The notes under the pieces were generated by a model that did no database searches, was not told the DNA's origin, and was given only the letters and a program-made list of their open reading frames with translations. A stretch of DNA of 64,000 nucleotides, from NCBI GenBank assembly GCA_023053575.1, contig JAKZAP010000018.1, forward strand, positions 13,730,202-13,794,201. The letters run 5' to 3'. A program made the position numbers and the translations under genes. This DNA comes from Branchinecta lynchi. Its lineage: Eukaryota; Arthropoda; Branchiopoda; Anostraca; Branchinectidae. Of this stretch, positions 53,264-64,000 are shown piece after piece (position 1 is the stretch's first letter; each line of letters begins with the position of its first letter).

Positions 53264-56200
53264 TGCTGCCATCTGTTGTTTCTACCCATTTCTGTTAATG
53301 ATTTCACCTAAGTTCATCATTCCATTTTTTGCACTTCGGATTGCGGTAGAAAAATGGTATAGGATATGACCCTTAAACTTTAAAAGTTCTCTCATGGCTA
53401 AAGATATTAGAGCTAAACCTTTGCTCCTTTCTAAGTTAATATTAGAAAGTTGGCCAACGGCAAAAAAGTCAACTTTTGAACTAATACAGGTATAATTTTT
53501 TTTTGTTTTTCAACGGCAATCGGTTTACCTTGATGAGCTGATCAAATAACACGTCATCCGTTTTTTTTTTGTACAAAAACTCCTTCATGAGATACAATAC
53601 TTTGAAAGTCTAGAGGGGTTGACAACTTTCAGTAGTAAGGTGCATACTGAAACCAAAAATAGGCCGATCGCAATTGTGAGACATGTAGCGGCTTGTAAGC
53701 AACAATCGGCTGTTAGACCATAATTATCTTGGGCGATGAGGGGTTAGCAACTTTTTCTAGTTGGTGTACCTATTAACCCTATTATTTGTTTCCTGTGAGA
53801 ACAATTTGGTACCATGTCTATAACGCGGAGGTGGACTTGTGAGTCAGAATCGGTTGCTAGAAGGGGTTCATGGAAGGCTAGAAACTAGTGCGCACATTTT
53901 ATTTGATCTCTATAAATCTGAAGGTAAGAAAATCAGTCCATGGTCTATCACTGTAACTAAGAATTAAGTCTTTGAGGGGTTGACAACTTAGTGGTAGGGT
54001 ACACACTCAAACAAAGAACAGGCGGAACCAAGTTGTGAGACAAGTCAGGTAACAATCGGCTGTCACACCATAATCATCTTCGACGGTGAAGGCTTTCCGA
54101 CTGTTCATAGTTTGTGTACCTATTTTGTTCCCGGTGGTTGTAACGATAAGAAGAGTTTGATTGAAGTCATCGTTCATGAGATGCTAGCAAGATGCTAGTA
54201 TAGACTATGGTCATGGTCTATCACAAACAACGATATATTTTCGCAATAATTAGTCGAGTTGCATCTATGTATTTTAATCCTCAAGAGTTACAGATAGCTT
54301 TATAGTACCAACTAGATTACATAAGGTAATGTTCCAAGTTTTCACCAGTCACGATGTCTAAGATTGAAAAGGATAACTTTCAACTGACTTCAAAGTCAAT
54401 TTAGTCCCTACTTCCGATATTTTTTTTTTTCTCAACGCTGAGTGATAGCCATGTAATTACAGATTGTGTCATCAGTTCAGAACAAAATTCTTCTGGGATT
54501 GGAATGTACCATTTCGAAAATGTCGATGGGTTGACAAATTTAGCATTCAACCGTTAGCGAAGAAACAAAACCAAAGTATTGATCTCGCAACAACTTAGTC
54601 GGCGAAGCCTGACAAAGGTTGCTGCGACATTTCAAGTTGCCCAGGCAACGTAGGTCTAGTTTTTCTTATCCAATTAAGTTTTTAATTTGGATGGTACTAA
54701 ATGTAGGCTGTTGGTCGTTGTGGAGTCAATATTTTTGTTGCGCTAGACTATCTTTGGGAACAACACCCAAAACATCATCTCAAATTTATCATTTTTAATA
54801 TGTGAGCAAGACATGTTAAAACCCCGCAGTCCAGTCATGCGAACATCCGAGACCAATGGGATCGAACAAAGCACATCCCTGACAAGGATAATCTGCGTCT
54901 TTGCCAAGGGTTGCGAAGGCTTTTTTGTCTCCTGACCGACACGTAACGCAGGAATCGACTAAAAGAGGCACGGCATAGCAGAGCATGGCGCAGGAGGGCA
55001 CGAGCAATTTAAAAACATATTATGAAGCAGTAGGAGTAGACAAGTACGTGAGCGTTCGTAACTCCAGAGCCTAAAAGAAGAAATGTTAGAACATTCTTCC
55101 ACCCCCTCACTCTGAAGCCTGAAAGGGCCCTCAAAACTCATACATCCTACACTATATCGTGCCGTGCCGTGCCTCTTTTTAGTCGATCCCCGTAACGCAT
55201 GCCTATTTTTCTTTGGCGGTTTCAAGTTTCAAGGCGTAAGAGAAAACGGTCGTGTCCCGATCAAATCAGGAAATCTGCTTCATTTTTGCTAGGGTTCTTC
55301 ATCCAGAAATCGAAAAAGTTGGAAGTGCGGTTTCCTGATATTTTGAGTTCTGATGGTACTTATTTGAAGCTCGGAAGTCTGATTGATAGTGGAACAAACC
55401 TAATCTCTAGTGTCATTTGTGGTTTAAGCGTTACGCGGTATTTGATAGCGATATTTTCGGGCTGGTTTCCGGAACCTCTCCAGACACGACGTTTATGGCT
55501 GTCACAGGAAGATTAGAAATCGTGATGAAAACGAGTTCATTCATCGAGGAAGATTGCAACAACAAAAAAATCCTTCAAGGAACTATGGAGGCAACCAACC
55601 TGACAGGAACATGAACTGCAACAGAAAACCTCCAAAATCAATTTTCTCAACAAGACTAAGAAACGAAACAGTCAAGAAGAAAAATCCGTCAGTGTCGATT
55701 GGTTGAAGCGTAAGGGGATATTTTTTTGGTATGGAGCGCAGATGTGGCTTTTTGTGTTTATAATGCTATCATCAGAATTTCTGAGCTTTGTTTTGTTTTT
55801 ATATTTTTGTTTTTCCGGGCATGGCCGTCGGGCTTACCACAAAGAAAACGGATCCGATCGCTACGGGATCAGTTAGCGAATTTAACGGAAATGCAATACT
55901 TAATGATGATGACAACTGTATTAGCCGACATAAGGACTAGTGGAGTATTATAAAGAAAATCAGTAAAAAAAAAAAAAAAAAACTAATGAAATACAAATAA
56001 CATCTATTCAATAGCTTAATTGTGCTACTGTAACATTGATATACTCATCTTCCCTAATTGCCAGAGTTATTGATTTTAATAAGATATTTCGTGTTATTCT
56101 AAATCTTCTAGCTCCTGCGGCACGCGTATTATGGCCGCAAATCAGGGGTTACCCATCCTTTGTGCCATACGGATGAACAATGGTTAACGCATTCTTTGTG

Positions 56201-56576
56201 GTTTTCCTTTGAAATATTGTAGACATTTTGATATAGATAGAATTGCCTTTTCTCTCTGTTTTTCTTTCATTTTCTCCGCTCTTGTTCTGTTCAAATGAAA
56301 CAGCTTATGATAAATATACATACATAGGTACACTATTGGGTCAAACCGCTAAAACACAATAAAAACAGAACGGTCCAGACAGCGGAAGTAAAAAACGCGA
56401 AAGCAACGACCGTGCCGCCCAAAAACAGCGACGCTGAAAATTGCGAAAGTCAATGCAGAAACAAGTAAAAAAAAAAAAAAAAAAAGCGACCAGTCAAAAC
56501 AGCCGAGACAAAAAAATTGATAATTCTCTACTGTCATGAGAAGCAGGACAATCTGAGTAGAGTTTTACTATTACAG
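53264..56576. other. intergenic or upstream intronic stretch, mostly unexplained
   Basis: A degenerate direct repeat links 53610-53760 with 53970-54130 (GAGGGGTTGACAACTT, TGTGAGACA, AACAATCGGCTGT). Poly(A) runs lie at about 55966-55982 and 56467-56485. Frames at 55199-55516 and 55417-55614 look faintly coding (…VRFPDILSSDG; …FMAVTGRLEIVMKTS) but match nothing I know. Upstream exons of the O-methyltransferase may lie here but are not recognised. Confidence 0.35.
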
Positions 56577-58421
56577 GAAAGCCGCACTGGAAGGAAGCTG
56601 GTGTAGAGCACAAGATTGTGTCTAAAATAGGCCCAGCAGCCGCAGCTCTGGATGAACTACTCATTGACCAAGCTGGCACTTTCGACTTCGCCTTCATAGA
56701 CGCAGGTGAGCCTTAGCAGCTGAACATAAGAGTAGCCAGGCCAGCGTGTTCAGCAGCTGTAGCCAGTCAAAACAGATAGCTGGGTTTCATACAGATGACA
56801 ATGATATCGTAGGCTATTCCTGCTAGTTCTTTTTATGTTGTTTTTTTTTCCCCGCTTAGCAAGTTTCTCACACTTCTCACACCAGATTTGAAACCAGCTT
56901 GATGCTACGTCTCCTCCTCCGTTGATGACATTAAATCCTAACTCCTTATTAAATCCTAAATCCGTTAATTCACTATATTTCAATAAATTATTAACCTGAT
57001 AATATTTACTTCAACTTATCAATTTTTAAAATTATTAAATAAATTTTCTTAAGTTATTTATTTTTATTTTATTCAGTAAGAGTAAGCCATAAGGCTTGTC
57101 CGTCACCCATTCACACATTTTGTATTTTAAGCTTAGTAGAACCAAAATACGTAGCTTTTCAACCCTAAATTTCAAGCAGTCAAACTGTATAAGCCTGATC
57201 AGGAATAAACCAAGCTAGGACTTTCGGCGTAGAGCTTCGGCTTTTCAGACTTTCGGCTACTTCTTTAGTCCCTCAATATTCTCCTTTTTGCCCAATACGG
57301 ATTCCAGTCAAGCGCACGTAATATTCGGAATAAAGTCTGTCTCTGCCATCAAACTGTACGCTTATGCACATGTCACACACGTACCCCTCATATGTAGTTT
57401 TCGAACAGTTCGGAAGAAGGTTCGCGAAAGTTGCATGTTTGTCTAAGAAACCAACTAGACTGTTTAGCGCAACCTTAGACCTTCCCGAAAAATGAGTGGG
57501 CGTCGACGAATCATCTCAACCAATCATGAAGCTGTGTGGGTGCAGTGATGTTTTTCCCTGGTGGTGTGAGGGACATGTTAACCTCATTCAGGTCCCGATC
57601 ATACTGCCTCCGCAGTCTTTTCGGCCTTGTCGTCGTTGGAGGAGTCGGAGAGGGGGGGAGGGGGGATAACATAGGTAAGAATCAAACGGACACACGGATT
57701 GGTACGAAACCTGGACGGCACGAAGGTCTTGGAGTCCCAGATATGTTATTGAAAGTTCGGAATCGGATCCAACTTCGGTTGGGGGAGTTTGAGGGAGGTA
57801 CCGTAAATTTTCCGGAAGTGCTCCGATTCGAGTGAAACTTTGTAACAGGAAAAAAGCCAATGACGACGCTGCCCCCAAGATGTCACGTGTACACCTTTGC
57901 AGTCTGTCTTCGGGAATGGGCAGAGCATGTCCCAAATATGTCCATCTTTTTGCGTGAGATACGACGAAATGCTGCTGATTAATTTCTTGCGACATGTTAT
58001 AAAGCTTTGAACATGCTAGTAGCCTCGATTTCCTTTTTTTTCTGTGGGAGTGTGAAAAACAAGAAGACTCCATGAAAAATTATTTAGGCTAATCCGATAT
58101 TCGCAGGTGTGGAAATCGGATTTCGGAAAGGCCTGAATTACGGCATTCACTTCCCTAACCAGCAGTCCTCTTACAGACAAAGAGAACTACGTCAACTACT
58201 ACAACCGCCTGAAGAAGCTCCTACGCCCTGGCGGAATTATTGCCATTGACAACACCCTCTGGAGTGGTAAAGTCGCAGATCCTAACGTTTCTGACTCTGA
58301 GACTGACGCTATTCGAGCAGTGAACGAACTTGCTGGTTCAGACGACACAGTCGATGTCTCCTTGCTGAATATTGCGGACGGGCTTGCTCTAATCTTCAAG
58401 CCTCACAATGCAACCTATTAA
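56577..58421 (+). CDS. SAM-dependent O-methyltransferase, cation-dependent (caffeoyl-CoA/catechol OMT type), last two exons
   Basis: Exon 1 of the visible pair is 56577-56705 (acceptor TTACAG, donor G|GTGAG); exon 2 is 58177-58421 (acceptor CTTACAG, stop TAA). Both junctions are phase 1, and the split codon restores Asp of FIDADKENY. The 124 residues run from GKPHWKEAGVEHKI through IGPAAAALDELL, FDFAFIDADKENYVNYY, LLRPGGIIAIDNTLWSGK to VDVSLLNIADGLALIFK. This is the C-terminal half of the O-methyltransferase type 3 fold. The metal ligands (Asp of DADK; Asp-Asn of DNTLW) are conserved, so the enzyme is probably active: it transfers methyl from SAM to a hydroxyl of a small substrate such as a catechol. 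Natural substrate is unknown. The SAM-binding N-terminal exons are upstream and not identified. Confidence 0.9.
56706..58176 (+). other. last intron of the O-methyltransferase gene
   Basis: 1471-bp intron. It contains a probable minus-strand LINE 3' tail at about 57054-57125 (GCCTTATGGCTTACTC then AATAAAATAAAA in minus sense) and a diverged family B-like unit at about 57536-57850. No other gene is recognised. Confidence 0.6.
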
Positions 58422-58519
58422 GAAGTCGATGCAACAAGAACTGCAATGGTGGTTCCCGAAGGATCGATCCCTGAACTAATACAAATATACGCCGAAAACC
58501 TTGTCAAGCTCTCTTTTAA

Positions 58520-58525
58520 AATAAA
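58520..58525 (+). promoter_or_regulatory. polyadenylation signal AATAAA
   Basis: AATAAA 99 bases after the O-methyltransferase stop codon; the natural candidate for its 3' end. Confidence 0.55.
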
Positions 58526-58749
58526 CTAACTGATTTTCGACTGGCTGATCTAAACCGTTCGTCTTTAGTAATTACTCATACGTGTGTGTGAAAGTTCACG
58601 CAATAATTACAGAGCGATTCTAGCGATCTAACGGATAATTTTCCGAATAGCAAAGCGAGAATCAGCCAAGCGCCAGAACCAATGGAAAGTCAGTGCGCCT
58701 TTACAACTTCTTGCTGACTCGCTACGTACCCGGAAATGGGTGAAGCCGA

Positions 58750-59134
58750 TCATGAAAGGATTCGAATCCGAATACGAATCCAGGGCTGGGTGCGATTCCA
58801 ATTCGGAATCCAAATCCACACTTTTATATTGAAGATTGGAATCCCGATTTGAATCCGACTTAAAAAAAAAAAATCAAATCATGTACGTAGCCTACAGTTT
58901 AAAAATCAGAGGTGACAAAAAAGCACTGATACCTACAGCAAATGAGACGGTATGTACAACATTACTAGGTTTTCATGTGTGCTTGTTATATTACGGTCAG
59001 CGCAGGATTCAACGTTTAGAATCCGAATCCAGCCTGACAAGCAGAAGATTCGAATCCGGACTCGAATCCGGCCAAAAGAATGAATCCTGGATTCGAATCC
59101 CAATCCTGATTCGGTTCCGCCCATGTCTGTACCT
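58750..59134. repeat. GGATTCGAATCC-rich repeat, possibly MITE-like
   Basis: Dense GAATCC/GGATTC words occur in two blocks (58755-58860 and 59010-59110) in largely inverted arrangement around a unique centre. The outer edges CAGGGCTGGGTGCG and CGCCCATGTCTG are roughly inverted, suggesting a hAT-like foldback, but flanking duplication is weak. Confidence 0.5.
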
Positions 59135-59800
59135 ACCACGTATGTAGTGGATTCGCTTTCCGCGCCGCTTTACGAAACTAGCGGAAGCACCAGAACAGCC
59201 TCGGAAAGCGAAGCGACTTTTACCCGAATTCGCAAGAACACACGTTGGATGACGGGATGACACAGCGGAGCTTTCCAGACCAGCCAGAATCGCCCTTATT
59301 CAGTACTGTTACTGATATCGAAGTAGATGCATTTTCTTCTATTTCTTTCTTGATGCTCCGGCATCCGGTTACGATCGGCTTTAAATAAATTATTCATTTC
59401 GCATTCAATTTTGGAAATAATTTCTGTCGATTTCAGGCCCTTAACAAGAGCTGAAAGCTCATATGGCACTTGTAAGAACAGTTAGCATGTTTGTCAGATA
59501 CGGTTTGCAGTTTTCAAGGCTGGATCTATCCCCCGATATTCATTTCATCAGAAAATGGGCTCGATCTAGTAAATCTGAGATGGTTATACCACTCATTGAA
59601 AACTGTATCTTCCTCCAACGATGATCGGATCGGGGGAGGGACTATATTTTCAAGCCAATCTAATAGAGTCCCTAGCATGCCTGCAAAGTTTCACGGTCAT
59701 AGCACATCTGGAAGTACCCTAACTCGTGATCATCGGAATTAGGGAAAACCCCCTCCAACTCCCCTCACTGTGACACGATCGGTCCTGTTTTGTCAATAAT

Positions 59801-59856
59801 AATAATAATAATAATAATATATTTGCAAATTGAATGGCAGGTCGTTAAGCCTCTAC
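59801..59856 (-). mobile_element. very short LINE 3' fragment with (AAT)n tail
   Basis: Compared with the uninterrupted B sequence at 39911-39934 (minus sense), about 56 bp are added here: an (AAT)n run, then ATTTGCAAATTGAATGGC and on to CTCTACA. In minus sense this is a LINE-like 3' end with an (ATT)n tail. Confidence 0.6.
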
Positions 59857-62220
59857 AATGTATCTATGGCTTATGCTTGTTCTTCCCTCCAAGTCCCATC
59901 CCGATCTCTCGACTCTAAGCGTTTCAAGAGATTTCTCTCCTCTCCAGCTCCTCCCGATGTTATCGGATCCGTTCCAGACTTGAAATTGATCATCTGAGTC
60001 ACTTGTTCTTGACACTTGACAAGTTTCATGCACGTCTGATCACCTGTTCCAAAGTTATGCATGTCAATGGAATCTCCCCCATGATCGTCGGATCGGGAAA
60101 AGAACTATTTTCAAGTTGACCTGGAAGAGTACCTAATATGTCTGCCAAGTTTCATGGTCCTAGTACATGTGGAAGTACCCTAACTCGTGATCACCAGAAA
60201 TTCGGGAAAACCCCTTCCAACCCCTCTACTGTGACATCCCGATCCCTCGACCCTAGGCATTTCACGACATTTCCGGTCCCCCCTCTAATCCCCTCTCTTC
60301 AGATTCGGTCCAGATTTGAAACTGAAAATCTGAGAAACTTGTTCTTCACAATTGTCAAGTTTTATACATGTCCGATTATCCATTCCAGAGTTATGCATGT
60401 TTCTAGTTTCCGGATTCCCCTTCCCTCCACCCCCGACCCCCCACCCCCGCGATAGCAGGATCAGGGAAGTGATTATTTCCATGTTAATATGGTTGGTTCC
60501 CTCATATGCCTGTCAAGTTTTATTGTGCTAGCTTATTTGGAAGCGTTTCACCAGATTTCCGGTTCCCCCTCCAGCCCCCCCCCCAGTGATTGGATCTGGT
60601 CCGGATTTGAAACTGAGCATCTGAAGCACTTGTTCTTGACGTATGTCAAATTTCATGCATGTCTGATTACCCGTTCCAAAGTTATGCATGTTACTAGTTT
60701 CCGGATTTCCCATCCCTCCACTCCCCCCACAATGACCGGATGGGGAAAGTGATTATTTCCAAGTTCATCTGGTCGGTTCCCTGATATGCCTGCCAAGTTC
60801 ATTGTCCCAAGCTTATGTGGAAGCGTTTCATGAGATTTCCGGTGTCCCCTCCAGCCCCCCCCCCCCAAGTTATCGGATCTGGTCCGGATTCGAAATTGAG
60901 CTTCTGAACCACTTGTTCTTGACATACGTCAAGTTTCATGCATATCTGATTACCCATTCCAAAGTTAGGCATGCTACTACTTTCCGGATTTCCCATCCCT
61001 CCACTCCCCTCAAGATGGCCGGATCGGGGATGTGATTATTTCCAAGTTAATCTGGTCGGTTCCCTGATATGCCTGCCAAATTTCATTGTCCCAAGCTTAT
61101 GTGGAAGCGTTTCATGAGATTTCCGGTGTCCCCTCCAGCCCCCCCCCCCCCCCCCCCCCAAGTTATCGGATCTGGCCCGGATTCGAAATTGAGCTTCTGA
61201 ACCACTTGTTCTTGACAATCCGTTTCCGGATTTCCCATCCCTCCACTCCCCCCACGATGGCCGGATGGGGAAAGTGATTATTTCCAAGTTCTTCTGGTCG
61301 GTTCCCTGATATGCCTGCCAAATTTCTTTGTCCCAAGCTTATGTGGAAGCGTTTCATGAGATTTCCGGTGTCCCCTCCAGCCCCCCCGCCCGAGTTAATC
61401 TGGTCGGTTTCCCAATATGCCTGCCAAGTTTCATCGTTCTAGCTTATGTGGAAGCGTTTCACGAGGCTTTGGTTGTCCCCCTCCAGCCCCCCCCCCCCCA
61501 GTAATCGGATCTGGTCCGGATTTGAAACTGATCATCTGAAGCACTTTTCTTGACACATGTCAAGTTTCATGCAAGTCCGATTACCCGTTATAAAGTTATG
61601 CATGTTACTAGTTTCCGGATTTCTTGTTGCTCCACCCCCCCCCCCACCCCCCACGATGGCCGGATCGGGGAAGTGATTGTTCCCATGTTAATCTGGTTCG
61701 GTCCCTTATACGCCTGTCGTCCTAGCTTATGTGGAAATGCCCAAACTAGCAAACCGGGACAGACCGACAGACCGTAGTTTCCGGATTTCCCATCCCTCCA
61801 CTTCCCCCACTATGATCGGATCCGGAATATGATTATATCCAAGTTAATCTGGTCGGTTCCCTGATATTCCTGCCAAGCGTTTCACTAAATTTGTTTGACT
61901 TGGACTGACCATCTTTAAACCGTATCTATTCTCGCATTCGCTTTTTTATACATCAGTGCATGGCTCAGTGGTAGAAAACTGGACTGGCAACACAAAGGTC
62001 AAGTTTCACGTATGTCTGATTACCCTTTCCAAAGTTATGCATGTTAATAGTTTCCGGATTTCCCATCCGTCCACTCCCCCCACTATGATCGGATCCGGAA
62101 TATGATTATATCCAAGTTAATCTGGTTCGTTCCCTGATATTCCTGCCAAGCGTTTCACTAGATTTGTTTGACTTGGACTGACCATCTTTAAACCATTCCG
62201 GCATTCGCTTTTCTGTACAT

Positions 62221-62291
62221 CGTCGCATGGCTCAGCGGTAGAATACTGGACTGGAAACACAAAGGTTCCTGGTTCGATCGCGCGTTCGGGC
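62221..62291 (+). pseudogene. tRNA-like segment (tRNA-derived SINE head or tRNA pseudogene)
   Basis: An A-box-like TGGCTCAGCGG at 62228 and a B-box-like GGTTCGATC at 62271 are 43 bp apart, the normal spacing. The T stem and acceptor stem do not pair, so it is not a functional tRNA. A second copy at about 61957-61998 keeps the A box but lacks the B box. Confidence 0.6.
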
Positions 62292-62579
62292 AGCGCATTT
62301 TTTGCTCCTGTTTTACTTTTTGCTCCCGTTTTACTTTATAGTTTTCGGACTCTCGGATCCGGGGAAAGTTGGACTGGGGAAGTGATTATTTGTAAGTTGA
62401 TCTGGCCGGGTCCCTGATATGCCTGTGAAGTTTCATCGTCCTAGCTTGTCTGGAAGTGCCCAAACTAGCAAAACCTGGACAGACCGACAGAAAGACAGAA
62501 AGACAGAACGGCGGACAGACAGACTGACAGAAATTACGATCGCTATATGGCACTTGAGTATGCTCAAGTGCCATAAAAA

Positions 62580-63539
62580 CGAATTTAGAGGGGTATATTT
62601 TCCAGAACCTCTATGTCCACTTCCCCTTGATTAGAAACGAAGAGCGTCCCACTGCAGATGCCAGAGCTTATCTTTCCGTATTGTTGTTTGATCTCAAGTG
62701 ACAACACTCACTAAGCGATTCCCAGTATTATTTTCGCCAAAAAAGAGGCAGATGGACGTCAATTGACGAGATGAGATAACGGATGTGTGCATTTTCGCGA
62801 TCTGTTTTAATAACGAAGTAATGATAACAGTTTTCTTTGTGAACCATTTCGAACTGCGAAAAGAACATAATAAGAAAACGCTACAAAAAGAAGTTAGAAC
62901 AGAATTTCCTCTTGCAGAATTCCGAAAAAAAAAAAATGCTATAATACAATTACAATATTGTGTTGTTTTATTGAGATTTTCTTCAGTAAAGAATGTATGT
63001 TCGTAATAAGCTACCGAGTTAGATGGCGGACTTATGGTTGATTTCCATTACCACTGAAGTAGGCATTTTACTTTATGAGCAAAATTCGAAAGTATTTACT
63101 AAACACCATCTTATTTTTCAAACCCGAGCAATCTGTAATAAAAAACCATTAAAGCAAAAATGATGATAGGTATCATCGAAATCACGAAAATGTATATTCT
63201 TGCTCAAAAGTATTGTTTGTAGTTTAAGGGATTCACTTGTAAGCAAAATCCTTGAGGGAAAAACGATCATGGGCCCTTGAGGATCATGAACGTATTTTTT
63301 TTACTTTCCGATTAAGATGCGAGCTTTAAGGGAGGGTATCTTTAAGACGGCGTGAGGAAATGCTACTTCGAGAAAAGTTGCTTCGAGAAAAAGACACTTT
63401 GCAAGAATTGTTATAAACATTTGGTAGGCAAATATTTCGAGCTTTAATGATGATTGGATGAAAAAGTAAGTGTTAAAATTTGTTCAGTAGGAATTTAAAA
63501 TATTTGAAGCATAAATTTACAATAAGTTTATATTTTATA
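62580..63539. other. stretch with family B-type subterminal repeats
   Basis: No gene is recognised. 63125-63330 holds plus-orientation units with CTTGTAAGCAAAATCC and GATCATGGGCCCTTGAGG, as in the B 5' subterminal array, but no B terminus is seen. Confidence 0.45.
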
Positions 63540-63775
63540 TATAGTTATTACGGGGAAGAACAGTAAATGTAATATGGGTTTTAATTTTAAAAGTTAGGTG
63601 ACGTAAATAGTTTAAAAGTGGGTAAAAATAGATTAAAATTAACGTCACTGAGGGACGGAGGAGTAGCCACAAAAAGTACGGAACATGATTTTCATTGTTT
63701 TATATAAATAATATAAAAATAAGTTAAATTAGAAAAGATACTACGGGAATTAGTTTAAAAAAAAAAAAAAAAAAG
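63540..63775 (+). mobile_element. 3' UTR fragment of the L1/Tx1-like LINE family, with poly(A)
   Basis: It shares ordered blocks with the UTR at 48970-49110: GTTAGGTGACGT, TTAACGTCACTGAGG, GGAGTAGCCAC and TACTACGGGAATTA, then poly(A) at about 63757-63774. No coding part; a strongly 5'-truncated insertion, probably of a sister subfamily given the substitutions. Confidence 0.75.
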
Positions 63776-64000
63776 GGAGCTAGAAATTAATTTCTATGCA
63801 AAACCCTTGAGGCAAAAATGACCATGGGCTCATGGAGATAATCATGAAAACGTGTATTTAGCTTAAAAGTATTTTTTGAAGGAAGCAAAGAATTTATTTC
63901 TTCAACATTTCTACAATATGTTGAACTTATTCTTAAACCAATAGCCGTCTCAATATGTGAAACAGGTCACCTGTGCGTGCAAGACGGACATCAAATTATC
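63776..64000. repeat. family B-type subterminal repeat unit at window end
   Basis: CAAAACCCTTGAGGCAAAAATGACCATGGGCTC continues the array seen at 63230, so the LINE fragment appears to have landed within it. Confidence 0.5.

Larger units (their letters stand above)
59445..62579 (+). mobile_element. family B element, complete, 3.14 kb
   Basis: Starts CAAGAGCTGAAAGCTCATAT preceded by TTAA (5' stem GAGCTgaaAGCTC), then ATGGCACTTG. It contains core units to about 60480, a second array of about 270-bp units (60480-61700), two units carrying a tRNA-like segment, the GACAGACC run and a perfect terminal hairpin (ATGGCACTTGAG / CTCAAGTGCCAT, 62547-62574) followed by AAAAA. It also holds a tiny LINE insertion near 59801. 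Confidence 0.8.

Noticed and set aside
57588..58073. 161-codon minus-strand frame in the O-methyltransferase intron
   Set aside because: Overlaps a diverged B-like repeat and the intron; no recognisable protein.
62221..62291. Functional tRNA gene
   Set aside because: A and B boxes are present but the T and acceptor stems do not pair and no clear anticodon loop forms.

Overview
The window is animal nuclear DNA, probably from an invertebrate. The evidence is spliced genes, several LINE clades with 3' microsatellite or poly(A) tails, 8-bp-duplicating hAT elements, a tRNA-Leu-primed LTR retrotransposon, and a 100-base assembly gap at 50543-50642. Nothing in the sequence lets me name the phylum. 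Most of the 64 kb is repeats; only two host genes are recognised with confidence.

Layout. 1-5135 is an LTR retrotransposon on the minus strand with a decayed pol remnant. Its 672-bp LTR interrupts the reverse-transcriptase frame of a LINE that resumes at 5136. Two LINE 3' ends meet tail to tail at about 6.79 kb and a third lies at 8.8-9.1 kb. From 7 to 32 kb and again from 39 to 63 kb the window is dominated by two interspersed families that I call A and B. Each begins with CAAGA, carries a copy of its terminal motif just inside the 5' end, has internal tandem repeats (about 137 bp in A, about 280 bp in B) and ends in a hairpin plus an A-rich tail. An occupied and an unoccupied site in this window show that A inserts between A and T with no target duplication, as expected of a Helitron/Helentron-like rolling-circle element. 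A third family, C, occurs twice. hAT-type elements with 8-bp duplications lie at 14584-14936, 26015-27519 and 27667-27837. Other inverted-repeat elements are at 12.8, 40.8 and 45.7 kb. A L1/Tx1-like LINE with a 727-codon frame lies at 46-49 kb, and a short 3' piece of the same family is at 63.5-63.8 kb.

Host genes. A minus-strand gene at 32.75-35.68 kb encodes a signal peptide, a very long low-complexity stem and the first half of a GT31 beta-1,3-galactosyltransferase domain; the rest must lie on another exon that I cannot see. A plus-strand gene contributes its last two exons (56577-56705 and 58177-58421), encoding the C-terminal half of a cation-dependent SAM O-methyltransferase of the caffeoyl-CoA/catechol type. 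The two genes look unrelated. What links the regions is repeated nesting: A in A, A in B, B in A, hAT in A, LINE in A, and LTR in LINE, which gives a relative insertion history. Element boundaries are read by eye and are accurate to a few bases only where a target duplication or empty site is cited.
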